Shown piece after piece: positions 1 to 9,865 of a DNA stretch of 64,000 nucleotides. The notes beneath the pieces are model-generated. The model ran no database searches and had not been told where the DNA came from. It saw nothing but the letters and a program-made list of their open reading frames with translations. A program made the translations under genes and the position numbers. Location of the stretch: contig NZ_JAUSUW010000006.1 of assembly GCF_030814435.1 (NCBI RefSeq), positions 248,001 to 312,000 of the forward strand, read 5' to 3'. Source of the DNA: Peteryoungia aggregata LMG 23059. GTDB lineage: Bacteria; Pseudomonadota; Alphaproteobacteria; Rhizobiales; Rhizobiaceae. Position 1 is the first letter of the stretch, and every line of letters starts with the position of its first letter.

Positions 1-43
1 GCCAACCGTCCTCGCTCCGCCAGCGATTGACGTGGTAGAACAT
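1..43 (-). CDS. 5' end of an unidentified divergent gene (partial)
   Basis: An ATG on the minus strand at 43 is preceded by an AGGAG ribosome binding site about ten bases upstream and opens a frame that runs off the window edge (14 codons, MFYHVNRWRSEDGW). It is divergent from recA. Too little protein is visible to name a family. The start codon lies inside a GAAC-N7-GAAC element (38-52), so if LexA binds there it would cover this gene's start region. Reality of the gene is moderately supported by the ribosome binding site only. Confidence 0.4.
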   Translation of the reverse strand, partial: MFYHVNRWRSEDGW

Positions 44-52
44 GTTTCGAAC
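38..52. promoter_or_regulatory. Candidate SOS box (GAAC-N7-GAAC), distal
   Basis: The sequence GAACATGTTTCGAAC matches the direct-repeat SOS operator described for alphaproteobacteria (GTTC-N7-GTTC or its complement). It is about 128 bases upstream of the recA ATG and overlaps the start codon of the divergent frame. Whether LexA binds here is inference. Confidence 0.4.
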
Positions 53-62
53 ACTCCTGTGA

Positions 63-85
63 AAACGATTTTGAATCAATCGTTT
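63..85. promoter_or_regulatory. Perfect 8-bp inverted repeat in the recA upstream region
   Basis: AAACGATT and AATCGTTT flank a 7-bp spacer, giving a 23-bp palindrome between the two SOS-like boxes. It is large enough for a dimeric regulator, but no matching known operator is recognised. Confidence 0.35.
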
Positions 86-105
86 GATATGCTCTTGCAA
101 AAATA

Positions 106-120
106 GAACAAAAAGAGTAC
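106..120. promoter_or_regulatory. Candidate SOS box of recA (GAAC-N7-GTAC)
   Basis: GAACAAAAAGAGTAC differs by one base from the alphaproteobacterial LexA operator GAAC-N7-GAAC and lies 60 bases upstream of the recA start, in AT-rich promoter-like DNA. Position and near-perfect match support LexA control of recA; binding is inferred. Confidence 0.6.
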
Positions 121-179
121 AAGCTGTCCATCGGCGGCTTCATTGCCTATGCGGCCTCAATAACCTAAAGGTGGATCGA

Positions 180-1268
180 ATGGCACAGAATTCTTTGCGG
201 CTTGTAGAGGACAAATCGGTGGATAAAAGCAAGGCATTGGAAGCGGCGCTCTCGCAGATCGAACGGTCGTTCGGCAAGGGCTCGATCATGAAGCTCGGCG
301 CGAACGAGAGCGTGGTCGAAGTCGAGACGGTCTCGACGGGGTCGCTCAGCCTCGATATCGCGCTCGGGATCGGCGGTCTGCCGAAGGGGCGCATCATTGA
401 AATTTACGGCCCGGAAAGCTCGGGCAAGACGACGCTGGCGCTGCAGACCATTGCCGAAGCCCAGAAGAAGGGCGGCATCTGCGCTTTCGTCGATGCTGAA
501 CACGCGCTTGATCCGGTCTATGCCCGCAAGCTCGGCGTCGATCTGCAGAACCTGCTGATTTCGCAGCCGGATACCGGGGAGCAGGCGCTCGAAATCACTG
601 ACACGCTGGTGCGCTCCGGCGCCATTGACGTGCTCGTTGTCGACTCCGTCGCGGCGCTGACACCGCGCGCCGAAATCGAAGGCGAAATGGGCGACAGCCT
701 TCCTGGCATGCAGGCTCGCCTGATGAGTCAGGCGCTGCGCAAGCTCACCGCCTCGATCTCCAAGTCGAAGACGATGGTCATTTTCATCAACCAGATCCGC
801 ATGAAGATTGGCGTCATGTTCGGTTCGCCGGAAACGACGACGGGTGGTAACGCTTTGAAGTTCTACGCTTCCGTGCGCCTGGACATCCGCCGTATCGGTG
901 CGGTCAAGGATCGCGAAGAGGTCGTCGGTAACCAGACCCGCGTGAAGGTGGTCAAGAACAAGATGGCGCCTCCCTTCAAGCAGGTCGAATTCGACATCAT
1001 GTATGGCGAGGGTGTTTCGAAGACCGGCGAACTGGTCGATCTCGGCGTCAAGGCCGGAATTGTCGAGAAGTCGGGCGCCTGGTTCTCCTACAACAGCCAG
1101 CGCCTCGGCCAGGGACGTGAAAACGCCAAGCTCTTCCTGCGCGACAATCCTGCGGTTGCCCAGGAGATCGAGATGGCGCTGCGTCAAAATGCCGGCCTGA
1201 TCGCGGAGAAATTCCTGCAGAACGGCGGCCCTGACGCCAATGATGCGGATGGTGCCGACGACGCGTAA
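180..1268 (+). CDS. recA: Recombinase RecA
   Basis: RecA, 362 residues, the ATP-dependent strand-exchange protein of homologous recombination and the co-protease that triggers LexA cleavage in the SOS response. The Walker A motif GPESSGKT is at residues 77-84, and the conserved core ([62 protein letters not shown]) is intact, followed by an acidic C-terminus rich in Asp. The start at 180 is chosen over longer in-frame options because AAGGTGG precedes it at good spacing and the protein then begins like other rhizobial RecA proteins. It is monocistronic: a terminator follows before alaS. Confidence 0.98.
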   Translation: MAQNSLRLVEDKSVDKSKALEAALSQIERSFGKGSIMKLGANESVVEVETVSTGSLSLDIALGIGGLPKGRIIEIYGPESSGKTTLALQTIAEAQKKGGICAFVDAEHALDPVYARKLGVDLQNLLISQPDTGEQALEITDTLVRSGAIDVLVVDSVAALTPRAEIEGEMGDSLPGMQARLMSQALRKLTASISKSKTMVIFINQIRMKIGVMFGSPETTTGGNALKFYASVRLDIRRIGAVKDREEVVGNQTRVKVVKNKMAPPFKQVEFDIMYGEGVSKTGELVDLGVKAGIVEKSGAWFSYNSQRLGQGRENAKLFLRDNPAVAQEIEMALRQNAGLIAEKFLQNGGPDANDADGADDA

Positions 1269-1299
1269 GTTTCTCGCAAGTCTTGCGAAAGTTTGGCGG

Positions 1300-1329
1300 C
1301 CGCGTTTCTTTCGAGACGCGGTCGTTTTC
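1300..1329 (+). terminator. Intrinsic terminator after recA
   Basis: A 9-bp stem (CCGCGTTTC with GAGACGCGG, one G-U pair) with a TTTC loop is followed by TCGTTTTC. A second smaller stem (TCGCAAG/CTTGCGA) lies at 1274-1288. Together they separate recA from alaS. Confidence 0.65.
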
Positions 1330-1420
1330 GTTGCGGCTGCTGGACAGGGATGATGCCGGGCGATAAAAGCCATTGATTTTGCAAATTGGCCGGCTTCCCG
1401 GCCTGAATGAAGGGCGTGAC

Positions 1421-4078
1421 ATGAGCGGTGTAAACGACATCCGGTCGACTTTTCTCGATTACTTCAAGACGAACGGTCACGAGGTCGTTTCCTCCAGCCC
1501 GCTGGTGCCGCGCAATGACCCGACGCTGATGTTCACCAATGCCGGCATGGTGCAGTTCAAGAATGTCTTCACCGGTCTCGAACAGCGCCCGTATTCGACG
1601 GCTGCGACCGCGCAGAAATGCGTGCGCGCCGGTGGCAAGCACAACGACCTCGACAATGTCGGTTATACCGCGCGTCACCACACCTTCTTCGAAATGCTCG
1701 GCAACTTCTCGTTTGGCGACTATTTCAAGGAACGTGCGATCGAGCTTGCCTGGAACCTGATTACCAAGGAATTCGGGATCGACCGCAACCGCCTGCTGGT
1801 CACCGTCTATCACACGGACGACGAGGCCCACGCCCTGTGGAAGAAGATCGCCGGGCTCTCGGACGACAAGATCATCCGCATCCCGACCAGCGACAATTTC
1901 TGGGCGATGGGGGACACCGGGCCCTGCGGTCCCTGCTCGGAAATCTTCTACGATCACGGCGACCATATCTGGGGTGGCCCTCCGGGCTCGCCGGAAGAGG
2001 ATGGTGACCGTTTCATCGAGATCTGGAACCTCGTCTTCATGCAATACGAGCAGGTGACGAAGGAAGAGCGCATCAACCTGCCGCGTCCGTCGATCGACAC
2101 CGGCATGGGACTGGAGCGCGTTGCCGCCCTGTTGCAGGGCAAGCACGACAATTATGACATCGATCTGTTCCGCGCGCTTATCGATGCGTCCGTCGATCTG
2201 ACCGGCGTCAAGGCTGAGGGCGAGCGTCGCGCAAGCCACCGCGTCATTGCCGACCACCTGCGCTCGTCTGCCTTCCTCATCGCCGACGGCGTGCTGCCGT
2301 CGAATGAAGGCCGCGGCTACGTTCTTCGCCGCATCATGCGTCGCGCCATGCGCCATGCGCAGCTTCTCGGCGCGAAGGATCCGATCATCTACAAGTTGCT
2401 GCCGGTCCTCGTACAGCAGATGGGTCGCGCCTATCCGGAACTGGTTCGTGCCGAAGCTCTGATCTCCGAGACCCTGAAACTCGAGGAGAACCGCTTCCGC
2501 AAGACACTGGAACGCGGCCTCACACTGTTGTCCGACGCCACGGCGACGCTCGATAAGGGCAACAGCCTCGACGGCGAAACCGCTTTCAAGCTCTATGACA
2601 CCTATGGCTTCCCGCTCGACTTGACGCAGGACGCGCTGCGCGGCCGCGGCATCGGCGTTGATCTGACCAGCTTCAACGATGCCATGCAGCGCCAGAAGGC
2701 TGAAGCTCGTGCCAACTGGGCGGGCTCCGGCGACAAGGCGACCGAGACCGTCTGGTTCGAACTCAAGGAGAAATTCGGCGCGACCGAATTTCTCGGTTAC
2801 AGTTCCGAGACGGCCGAAGGACAGGTTCTCGCCGTCGTCAAGGACGGCAAGGTCGTCGAGCAGGCGAGCGCCGGTGAAGAGGTCCAGATTGTCGTCAACC
2901 AGACGCCGTTCTACGGCGAATCGGGTGGCCAGACGGGCGATACCGGTGAGATCGTCGGTGAAGGCTATTCGCTTGCCGTGACCGACACTCAGAAGAAGGG
3001 TGAAGGCGTCTTCGTTCATGTCGCGACCGTGCAGAACGGTGTCGTGAAGGCTGGTGGTGCCGTCACGCTGAACGTCGATCACGCACGTCGCTCGCGCCTG
3101 CGCTCCAACCATTCTGCGACCCACCTCCTGCATGAGGCGCTGCGCGAGGTTCTCGGCACCCATGTGGCGCAGAAGGGGTCGCTCGTGGCGCCCGAGCGCC
3201 TGCGCTTCGACATCTCTCATCCGAAGCCGATCTCGGCAGAGGAATTGAAGGTGGTCGAAGAGATGGCCAACGAAATCATCATCCAGAATTCGCCGGTCAC
3301 GACCCGTCTGATGGCCGTCGATGACGCGATTGCGGAAGGTGCCATGGCGCTGTTCGGCGAAAAATATGGCGATGAGGTGCGTGTCGTATCGATGGGCAAG
3401 GCCGTCCGTGGCGACAAGGCCGGAAAGTCCTATTCGACTGAGCTTTGCGGTGGCACGCATGTGTCGGCGACCGGCGATATCGGTCTTGTCCGCCTCGTTG
3501 GCGAAAGCGCCGTCGGTGCTGGCGTCCGCCGCATTGAGGCTCTGACCGGTGAAGCGGCGCGCGCCTATCTTGCCGAGCAGGACGAGCGCGTGAAGACGCT
3601 TGCCACCACACTCAAGGTGCAGCCGATGGATGTTGTCACTCGCGTGGAGGCGCTGGTCGAGGAACGCCGCAAGCTCGAAAAGGAACTGGCGGATGCCAGG
3701 CGCAAACTCGCCATGGGTGGTGGTGCCACCGGTGGCGCTGAGGCGCCGAAGCAGGTCAACGGTATCAATTTCATCGGTCGCATGTTGAATGGCATCGACG
3801 CTAAGGACCTCAAGGGCATGGCGGACGAGGCGAAGGCCGGTCTGGCAGCCGCCGTCGTCGTGCTGATTGCGGTTGCCGAAGACGGCAAGGCGAGTGCTGT
3901 CGTGTCCGTCACGCCTGACCTGACCGATCGCTTGAGTGCGGTGGATCTGGTGCGGATTGCCTCCACGGCACTCGGCGGCAAGGGGGGCGGCGGACGCCCC
4001 GACATGGCGCAGGCCGGTGGTCCCGATGGTGCCCAGGCCGAGGCCGCCATCGCCGCAGTCGAAGCGGCGCTGCTCTGA
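1421..4078 (+). CDS. alaS: Alanine--tRNA ligase
   Basis: Class II alanyl-tRNA synthetase, 885 residues, the usual bacterial length. It charges tRNA-Ala and edits mischarged Ser/Gly. Visible parts in order: the N-terminal catalytic domain ([37 protein letters not shown]), the editing domain with the zinc motif HSATH near residue 563 and CGGTH near 676, and a C-terminal coiled coil plus glycine-rich C-Ala domain. ATG 1421 is preferred to an upstream in-frame start because GAAGGG lies at ribosome-binding distance and the protein then starts with [11 protein letters not shown], typical of the family. It follows recA, as in many proteobacteria, but with its own start after a terminator. Confidence 0.98.
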   Translation: MSGVNDIRSTFLDYFKTNGHEVVSSSPLVPRNDPTLMFTNAGMVQFKNVFTGLEQRPYSTAATAQKCVRAGGKHNDLDNVGYTARHHTFFEMLGNFSFGDYFKERAIELAWNLITKEFGIDRNRLLVTVYHTDDEAHALWKKIAGLSDDKIIRIPTSDNFWAMGDTGPCGPCSEIFYDHGDHIWGGPPGSPEEDGDRFIEIWNLVFMQYEQVTKEERINLPRPSIDTGMGLERVAALLQGKHDNYDIDLFRALIDASVDLTGVKAEGERRASHRVIADHLRSSAFLIADGVLPSNEGRGYVLRRIMRRAMRHAQLLGAKDPIIYKLLPVLVQQMGRAYPELVRAEALISETLKLEENRFRKTLERGLTLLSDATATLDKGNSLDGETAFKLYDTYGFPLDLTQDALRGRGIGVDLTSFNDAMQRQKAEARANWAGSGDKATETVWFELKEKFGATEFLGYSSETAEGQVLAVVKDGKVVEQASAGEEVQIVVNQTPFYGESGGQTGDTGEIVGEGYSLAVTDTQKKGEGVFVHVATVQNGVVKAGGAVTLNVDHARRSRLRSNHSATHLLHEALREVLGTHVAQKGSLVAPERLRFDISHPKPISAEELKVVEEMANEIIIQNSPVTTRLMAVDDAIAEGAMALFGEKYGDEVRVVSMGKAVRGDKAGKSYSTELCGGTHVSATGDIGLVRLVGESAVGAGVRRIEALTGEAARAYLAEQDERVKTLATTLKVQPMDVVTRVEALVEERRKLEKELADARRKLAMGGGATGGAEAPKQVNGINFIGRMLNGIDAKDLKGMADEAKAGLAAAVVVLIAVAEDGKASAVVSVTPDLTDRLSAVDLVRIASTALGGKGGGGRPDMAQAGGPDGAQAEAAIAAVEAALL

Positions 4079-4088
4079 GGAAACTGAG

Positions 4089-4113
4089 GGGCCGGCAGAC
4101 ATGCCGGCCCTTT
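4089..4113 (+). terminator. Intrinsic terminator after alaS
   Basis: Perfect 9-bp GC-rich stem GGGCCGGCA/TGCCGGCCC with a GACA loop, followed by TTTGCATT. It lies 10 bases after the alaS stop. Confidence 0.75.
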
Positions 4114-4291
4114 GCATTGCTGGCGGGTCATCCTCGCTGATGGTGTGGATCCACCCGTTTCGTTCGGGGTCGGAAACCAGTGTCGTCGCGGTTGACTCCG
4201 AGCTTCTTGTTAGCATGTCGGCATTTACCAATCGGTTTTGTGGTTTGTTCAACCTTCGATGCCATCATCGGCCGGTCGAAAGGTTCCAGCC

Positions 4292-5545
4292 GTGGCCGCA
4301 ATTCTTCACATACCGACGCTGACCCTGTGTCTCGCCGCCACGCTCGTCATCGTTTCGGGCTTCCTGACGTTGCTCTGGTCCTTTGATCGGACGGATCGGG
4401 CGCTTGCCCGCTGGTCGCTTGGCTTCTGGGTCGGCTGTGCCGGTCTCTGTCTGGTCAGTCTGAGGGACGTGGCGCCGTCGCTCCTGGCGCTGGGTCTGGG
4501 CAATGCGGCAAGCATCTGGAGCCTCGGTTTGATCTGGCTGGGCTGCGTCGTCTTCGAAGGGGAGGAACGGCGTGGTGCGGTTCCGTTGGCGTTGGCCGGC
4601 GGCTTCACCTGGCTTTCCCTGTTTGCCGTCCCGGCCTTCGCGAACGATCTCGCGGTTCGCCTTCTCGTCGCGTCGCTGTTCTATTCCACCTATTCCTTCT
4701 TGATCGTGCAGGTCCTGTGGAGCGGCCAGCGGCGTGAACCACTTCCAGCACGGGTGGTGGCCATTGCTGCCTTCGGGATGCACGGCCTTGCCTATGTGCT
4801 GCGCATTCCGCTTCAGTTTATCGAGCCGGTGCAACTGATCGAAGGTTATGCGCCGACCTGGTATGGGCTCATGACGTTCGGCTTCGTGGCCCAGGGGCTT
4901 ATGGGGGCGCTGGCAGTGTTTGCCATGGTGCACGAGCGTACCTCGCGCCGTTACAAGCTCGCTTCGGAAATCGATTTCCTCACCTCAATCCGCAACCGCC
5001 GAGCCTTCCTCGCGGCCGTGGAGCGTGACCGCACGGTGGCCACCGGTCGTGTCGGCGGGGCAATGCTGGCACTGATCGATGCGGATCATTTCAAGGCGAT
5101 CAATGACACGCATGGCCATGCCGCAGGCGACGCAGCGCTCGTGGCGCTTGCCAAGCTCTTTACCGAACGGCTCCCTCCTGGGGCGCTGGTCGGACGGCTG
5201 GGGGGCGAAGAGTTCGGCATCTATCTGCCGCAAGGGGTGGCGTCACAGCCGGTCGATCTGCTTGACGACTTGCGCCGATACATCGGCGACACCCCTATCA
5301 GTCACGACCATGGCGCGTTCCGCCTGACTGTGAGCATCGGGGCGGTATGGCTGCCGGCTGGGCGGCTCGATCTGTCCTTGGCGCTTGCAGCGGCAGACCG
5401 GGCGCTCTATGCCTCGAAGGAAGCGGGCCGTGACCGGGTCTCGTTCGAGAGCCTTGATCCGGCGCCGTCAGACCCGCCGCTGGTCTCGCATCTTGCGGAA
5501 CGCATGCTTTCCAAAAGCCCGGAGCCACCGCGTTCTGCGGCTTGA
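4292..5545 (+). CDS. Membrane-bound GGDEF diguanylate cyclase
   Basis: About 417 residues: an N-terminal half with roughly six hydrophobic segments and a C-terminal GGDEF domain. The active-site loop reads RLGGEEF and the domain contains DADHFKAINDTHGHAAGD, so the residues needed to make cyclic-di-GMP from GTP are present. The inhibitory I-site RxxD, normally five residues before GGEEF, is replaced by PPGA, so product inhibition through that site is not expected. The GTG at 4292 has AAAGG eight bases upstream; ATG 4259 and TTG 4238 in the same frame lack such a site. The gene converges on the SulP gene with nine bases between stops. The membrane half is not assigned to a named sensor family. 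Confidence 0.88.
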   Translation: MAAILHIPTLTLCLAATLVIVSGFLTLLWSFDRTDRALARWSLGFWVGCAGLCLVSLRDVAPSLLALGLGNAASIWSLGLIWLGCVVFEGEERRGAVPLALAGGFTWLSLFAVPAFANDLAVRLLVASLFYSTYSFLIVQVLWSGQRREPLPARVVAIAAFGMHGLAYVLRIPLQFIEPVQLIEGYAPTWYGLMTFGFVAQGLMGALAVFAMVHERTSRRYKLASEIDFLTSIRNRRAFLAAVERDRTVATGRVGGAMLALIDADHFKAINDTHGHAAGDAALVALAKLFTERLPPGALVGRLGGEEFGIYLPQGVASQPVDLLDDLRRYIGDTPISHDHGAFRLTVSIGAVWLPAGRLDLSLALAAADRALYASKEAGRDRVSFESLDPAPSDPPLVSHLAERMLSKSPEPPRSAA

Positions 5546-5554
5546 CCGCCGCGA

Positions 5555-7183
5555 CTATTGCACCTCGGCCCGCGTTGCGATTTCCCGCATGGCGTCGTTG
5601 AGCGAGGCCACGAAGCGGATGCCGTGGTCGGGGATTTCCTGGTGCAACAACATCAGGCGAAGGTCAGGCCTGTCCGAGACGACATAGACTTCGACCTGTT
5701 GGTGGACGGCCTTGCGGATCACGCCTGCCAGGAGGTTTATGCCCGAGGTGTCGATGAAATGGATGCCGGAGCAGTCGAGCACGAGGTTGCGATGGTCATG
5801 GCCGATGCGATCCAATACGGCGCTAGCGGCGGCGACTGCGCCGAAGAAAAATGCGCCGTCGAGCCGGTAGGTCACTGTTGCCGTATCGGTGGTGTCCAGC
5901 GGTAGCTCGCTCCTTTCCGGCGTGACACGGATGCTCTTCGACATGTGGTGGATGAACTGCAAGGCGGCGAGCGAGAAGCCGACGACGATCCCCTCGGTCA
6001 GATCCCGGAAGACGACGAGCAGGAAGGTGACGGCGAGGATCAGGGTTTCTGCGCGCGACGAGCGGACCAATGCGGCGATTGCGGACTTCTCGATCATGTT
6101 CCAGGACACGACTGCCAGCACGCCGGCAAGGGCTGCAAGCGGGATATAGGCGGCCAGGGGCGCTGCGACCAGCATGAAGGCAAGCAGGAAGGCCGAGTGC
6201 AGCATGCCCGAGACGGGGCTCGTCGCACCTGCCCGGACATTGGTTGCCGTACGCGCGATTGTTCCGGTCACGCAGATGCCGCCGAAGAGGGCCGAGGCGA
6301 TGTTGGCGGTCCCCTGCGCCACCAGCTCCGTGTTGGAGCGATGGCGACGGCCCGTCATGCCATCAGCGACGACGGCGGACAGCAGCGATTCGATCGCACC
6401 GAGCAATGCGAAGGCAATCGCATCCGGGAGGACGGCGAGGGCCAGCTCCAGAGATATCACTGGGAGGGCTGGCATCGGCAGGCCGGAGGGGATGCCGCCG
6501 AATTTCGAGCCGATGGTCGAGACGGGAAGCGCCAGCGTTGCTGATAGGGCAGAGGCCGCGATGACGGCGATCAGCAGTCCCGGCCAGGCGGGGCGGTAGC
6601 GTCGCAGCAGGAGAATGATTGCTACCGTGAGGGCGGCGATGGCTGTCGCGGGCGGCGAAAGTCCTGGTAAGGCTGCGGCGATTGCCGGCAGCTTCTCTGC
6701 GAGCGGCCCCGGTTCTCCGTTCGGAAAGCTGAGGCCGAGGAGTTCACCGATCTGGCTTGCGAAGATGATCACCGCAATGCCGGCGGTGAAGCCGATGGTC
6801 ACCGGATAGGGTATGAACTTGATGTAGTCGCCGAGCCGGAGCAGGCCGCAGGCGATCAGGATCAGACCGGCCATCGCCGTTGCCAGCAACAGGCCGTCGA
6901 TGCCGTGGCGGGCAACGGTTGCACTCACAAGAACGATAAAGGCGCCGGCCGGGCCGCCGATCTGATGACGGCTGCCACCGAGCAGGGACACGAGGAAGCC
7001 GCCGATGATCGCAGTATAGAGCCCCCGGTCGGGCGTGACCCCGGAGGCGATGGCGATCGCCATCGACAGAGGCAGCGCGACGATCGCAACCGTGAGACCG
7101 GCAAGTGCGTCGGCCCGGAACCGGGCGATGCCATAACCCTCCCGGAAAACGCTGACGGTCTTCGGCAGAATGGGCTCGCTCAT
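5555..7183 (-). CDS. SulP family anion transporter with STAS domain
   Basis: About 542 residues. A SulP (SLC26-like) permease core with ten or more hydrophobic segments (LAGLTVAIVALPLSMAIAIASGVTP is the family hallmark), then a cytoplasmic STAS domain at about residues 430-535 (LDCSGIHFIDTSGINLLAGV). Family members move sulfate, bicarbonate or dicarboxylates; the substrate cannot be read from the sequence. The ATG at 7183 has only a weak ribosome binding site, but its first bases overlap the stop of a nine-codon frame (7209-7180) that has a strong one, suggesting translational coupling. Confidence 0.88.
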   Translation of the reverse strand: MSEPILPKTVSVFREGYGIARFRADALAGLTVAIVALPLSMAIAIASGVTPDRGLYTAIIGGFLVSLLGGSRHQIGGPAGAFIVLVSATVARHGIDGLLLATAMAGLILIACGLLRLGDYIKFIPYPVTIGFTAGIAVIIFASQIGELLGLSFPNGEPGPLAEKLPAIAAALPGLSPPATAIAALTVAIILLLRRYRPAWPGLLIAVIAASALSATLALPVSTIGSKFGGIPSGLPMPALPVISLELALAVLPDAIAFALLGAIESLLSAVVADGMTGRRHRSNTELVAQGTANIASALFGGICVTGTIARTATNVRAGATSPVSGMLHSAFLLAFMLVAAPLAAYIPLAALAGVLAVVSWNMIEKSAIAALVRSSRAETLILAVTFLLVVFRDLTEGIVVGFSLAALQFIHHMSKSIRVTPERSELPLDTTDTATVTYRLDGAFFFGAVAAASAVLDRIGHDHRNLVLDCSGIHFIDTSGINLLAGVIRKAVHQQVEVYVVSDRPDLRLMLLHQEIPDHGIRFVASLNDAMREIATRAEVQ

Positions 7184-7209
7184 GGCGTCGTCTTCATCGT
7201 GTCGTGCAT
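7180..7209 (-). CDS. Possible 9-residue leader peptide upstream of the SulP gene
   Basis: ATG at 7209 preceded by GGGGGAG at five-base spacing encodes MHDTMKTTP and stops at TGA 7182-7180, sharing ATGA with the SulP start. The layout fits a coupled upstream ORF that delivers ribosomes to a start with a poor site of its own. Too short for composition to prove translation; this is inference from spacing. Confidence 0.35.
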   Translation of the reverse strand: MHDTMKTTP

Positions 7210-7339
7210 GACGGCTCCCCCGCCGTTTCCCCAGCACATTGGACCCTGAGTCCCGATGTTTGACAACACGGCGAAAGCATGATGCCGCTACGGTCTGCCC
7301 TCTGGTGAAGGCCCCAGATTTTCCGTATGTCCATGCGCC

Positions 7340-7858
7340 ATGAAAACAGAGACAAGTTATCCGACCCTCGCCATCTATCCGCGCCGCGGCGCGTCCGTCC
7401 TGTGGGCCTGCACTGCCGCGATCTTGATGTCCGTGGCGGTGGGCGGGTTGCTCGCCAGCCTGCTCGGCGGAGATTGGGGCTCGCTTATGGTCCTCGTCTA
7501 TCTGCTGCTTCTCGCGGCTGCCCTGTTCGGCCTGCGCAAGGGCTGGCTGGGCCTCGTGCGGGCCATGCGGCCCGTGGTCGAACTCAATACGGAAGAACTC
7601 GTCGATCTGAGGACCGACCGGCGGATCGCCTGGGCCTCGATCGTCGATCTTGCCCAACGTCGGGTCAATGGTCGCTGGGTGATCGCCATCGAGCACCTCG
7701 ACGAGGATGATCCGAACCGCCTGGACCGTTACGACCTGCCGCTCTCCGGCTACAGCATCTCCGGACGCCGTCTGGGGGCGGAGATCCGCAAGCGCTTTGC
7801 GGATGTGGATACCGGCGACGCACTTCCCGATACAGAAAACCCGGCCACGTTGCCGTGA
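7340..7858 (+). CDS. Small membrane protein of unknown function
   Basis: A 172-residue protein with two predicted transmembrane helices near residues 20-42 and 47-66 and a C-terminal cytoplasmic domain of mixed alpha/beta character (VVELNTEELVDLRTDRRIAWASIVDLAQ) that resembles small PH-like or DUF-type membrane-associated domains. No ribosome binding site is evident before ATG 7340. The last codons overlap a hairpin that looks like the terminator of the convergent icd gene. No family name is claimed. Confidence 0.65.
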   Translation: MKTETSYPTLAIYPRRGASVLWACTAAILMSVAVGGLLASLLGGDWGSLMVLVYLLLLAAALFGLRKGWLGLVRAMRPVVELNTEELVDLRTDRRIAWASIVDLAQRRVNGRWVIAIEHLDEDDPNRLDRYDLPLSGYSISGRRLGAEIRKRFADVDTGDALPDTENPATLP

Positions 7859-7865
7859 CCGGGTT
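7838..7865 (-). terminator. Terminator of icd, inside the 3' end of the convergent gene
   Basis: Stem AACCCGG-C-CACG / CGTG-A-CCGGGTT with a four-base loop. Read on the minus strand it is followed by TTTTCTGTATC, so it serves icd. It overlaps the last codons and stop of the + strand gene ending at 7858. Confidence 0.65.
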
Positions 7866-7891
7866 CTGAAATTTCAGGCTTTGGCTGCCGA

Positions 7892-9106
7892 TCAGGCGGC
7901 CATGGCCTTCTTCAGGTTTTCGTCGACCTTGTCGAGGAAGGCGGTCGTCGACAGCCACGGCTGATCCGGGCCGATGAGCAGCGCCAGGTCCTTGGTCATG
8001 AAGCCGGCTTCGACGGTGTCGATGCAAACCTTCTCGAGCGTCGTTGCGAAGTTGGCCAGCTCGGCATTGTCGTCGAGCTTGGCGCGGTGGGCGAGGCCAC
8101 GGGTCCAGGCGAAGATCGAAGCGATCGAGTTGGTCGAGGTTTCCTGACCCTTCTGGTGCTGGCGGTAGTGGCGCGTAACCGTGCCGTGGGCGGCTTCGGC
8201 TTCAACCGTGCGGCCATCCGGAGACAAGAGAACCGAGGTCATCAGGCCGAGCGAGCCGAAGCCCTGGGCGACCGTGTCGGACTGTACGTCGCCGTCATAG
8301 TTCTTGCAGGCCCAGACGTAGCCGCCGGACCACTTCAATGCAGAAGCGACCATGTCGTCGATCAGGCGATGTTCGTAGACGATGCCGATTTCGTCGAACT
8401 TCGCCTTGAACTCGGCCTGGTACACTTCTTCGAAGATATCCTTGAAGCGGCCGTCATAGGCCTTGAGGATGGTGTTCTTGGTCGACAGGTAGACCGGCCA
8501 CTTGCGCATCAGGCCGTACATCATCGAGGCGCGGGCAAATTCGCGGATCGATTCGTCGAGGTTGTACATGGCGAGAGCCACGCCGGCGCCCGGTGCGTTG
8601 TAGACTTCCTTCTCGATCACTTCGCCGTCTTCGCCGACGAACTTGATGGTCAGCTTGCCCTTGCCGGGGAACTTGAAGTCGGTTGCCTTGTACTGGTCGC
8701 CGAAGGCGTGACGGCCGACAACGATCGGCTTGGTCCAGCCGGGAACGAGGCGCGGAACGTTCTTGCAGATGATCGGCTCGCGGAAGATGACGCCGCCGAG
8801 GATGTTGCGGATCGTGCCGTTCGGGCTCTTCCACATTTCCTTGAGGTTGAATTCCTTCACGCGGGCTTCATCCGGGGTGATCGTCGCGCACTTGATGCCG
8901 ACGCCGTGTTTCTTGATGGCGTGGGCGGCGTCGATGGTCACCTGGTCGTTGGTGGCGTCGCGGTTCTCGACTGAGAGGTCGTAGTATTCGATGTCGAGAT
9001 CCAGGTAGGGCAGGATCAGCTTGTCCTTGATGAACTGCCAGATGATGCGGGTCATCTCGTCGCCGTCGAGATCGACCACCGGGTTGGCTACCTTGATCTT
9101 GGTCAT
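7892..9106 (-). CDS. icd: NADP-dependent isocitrate dehydrogenase
   Basis: 404 residues, matching the eukaryote-like NADP-IDH subfamily used by rhizobia ([23 protein letters not shown] start). It oxidatively decarboxylates isocitrate to 2-oxoglutarate in the TCA cycle, giving NADPH. Visible substrate-binding features include [16 protein letters not shown] (phosphate-binding Ser/Arg loop region), [18 protein letters not shown] with the metal-binding aspartates, and [15 protein letters not shown] 9106 is chosen over longer frames because the family begins here. A sigma70-like promoter lies upstream (9170-9197) and a terminator at 7838-7865. Confidence 0.96.
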   Translation of the reverse strand: MTKIKVANPVVDLDGDEMTRIIWQFIKDKLILPYLDLDIEYYDLSVENRDATNDQVTIDAAHAIKKHGVGIKCATITPDEARVKEFNLKEMWKSPNGTIRNILGGVIFREPIICKNVPRLVPGWTKPIVVGRHAFGDQYKATDFKFPGKGKLTIKFVGEDGEVIEKEVYNAPGAGVALAMYNLDESIREFARASMMYGLMRKWPVYLSTKNTILKAYDGRFKDIFEEVYQAEFKAKFDEIGIVYEHRLIDDMVASALKWSGGYVWACKNYDGDVQSDTVAQGFGSLGLMTSVLLSPDGRTVEAEAAHGTVTRHYRQHQKGQETSTNSIASIFAWTRGLAHRAKLDDNAELANFATTLEKVCIDTVEAGFMTKDLALLIGPDQPWLSTTAFLDKVDENLKKAMAA

Positions 9107-9169
9107 GAATATCCTCACGAGTTTTTGCCTGACGCGCAGGCGCGGGGAGGGCGCTCTGCCGATGGCCTG

Positions 9170-9197
9170 CCTATAACATTCTCTCGTTACAAGGCAA
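9170..9197 (-). promoter_or_regulatory. Candidate promoter of icd
   Basis: On the minus strand TTGCCT, a 16-bp spacer and TATAGG lie about 65 bases upstream of the icd ATG. Confidence 0.4.
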
Positions 9198-9328
9198 ACA
9201 GGAGAGGGTGTCTTCTGGTAAATTCTAGGTTCAGACTTTCGGTGTGCGTTTTGCCCCAAACTTGGTTGCGGGAGACGCCCGATTTGCGGCTAAAAGCAAA
9301 GTGTCCATCAGATCCATCGGAGTCTCCC

Positions 9329-9865
9329 ATGAAGCCCCTGTCTGCAGCCTTCGTCCTTGGCCTGTTTTTCGTGTCGGTCGCGCCGAGTGCCGCGACAGCC
9401 GACATAAAGGCACCGGTCCGGGAAATCATCGAGGCGGCGGCACGCAGCTGGGACAATACGATCGACGAGCCGGCCGAAGACGTCTTCAGCGTGGATCGGT
9501 TGGAGCGACTGTTCAGCGAGGATTTCGTTCGGGCATTCGAGGCGGCATCGAAGAACCCGCCTTTCGACCCGCCGGAAGGCGAGACCACCGGCTATCCCTT
9601 CGACTACGACCCGATTGCCCAGGGGCAGGATGGTTGCCCTTTCGAGAATATCCATTTTGAGGATGACGGAGAGGGGCAGGTGACCGCGTTTTTCAACAAT
9701 CGCCGTTGCATGGGCGAAGGCCCTGACTACGACGTCCAAACGATCCTGATCTTCGATGTGATTGACGAGGACGGTCGGACGGTCATCGACGATTTCTATC
9801 CCGTTGTCGATGGGCAGAATGGCTCCTCGATCAAGCAGGAATTGAAGGCGCAAGGCGGGCTCTGA
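9329..9865 (+). CDS. Secreted protein of unknown function
   Basis: A 178-residue protein with a clear signal peptide (MKPLSAAFVLGLFFVSVAPSA, cleavage near ATA-D) and an acidic mature part rich in Asp/Glu with two Cys in the motifs DGCPFEN and RRCMGEG, which could form a disulfide. ATG 9329 has GGAG at good spacing. It is divergent from icd and followed by a weak hairpin at 9871-9889. The family is not recognised; periplasmic location is inferred from the signal peptide. Confidence 0.75.
   Translation: MKPLSAAFVLGLFFVSVAPSAATADIKAPVREIIEAAARSWDNTIDEPAEDVFSVDRLERLFSEDFVRAFEAASKNPPFDPPEGETTGYPFDYDPIAQGQDGCPFENIHFEDDGEGQVTAFFNNRRCMGEGPDYDVQTILIFDVIDEDGRTVIDDFYPVVDGQNGSSIKQELKAQGGL

Noticed and set aside
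1184..4252. A very long open frame opposite alaS on the minus strand (over 1,000 codons)
   Set aside because: It is exactly antisense to a complete alaS, has no recognisable domain, and is low-complexity Arg/Asp/Gly-rich, as expected from the complement of a high-GC coding strand.
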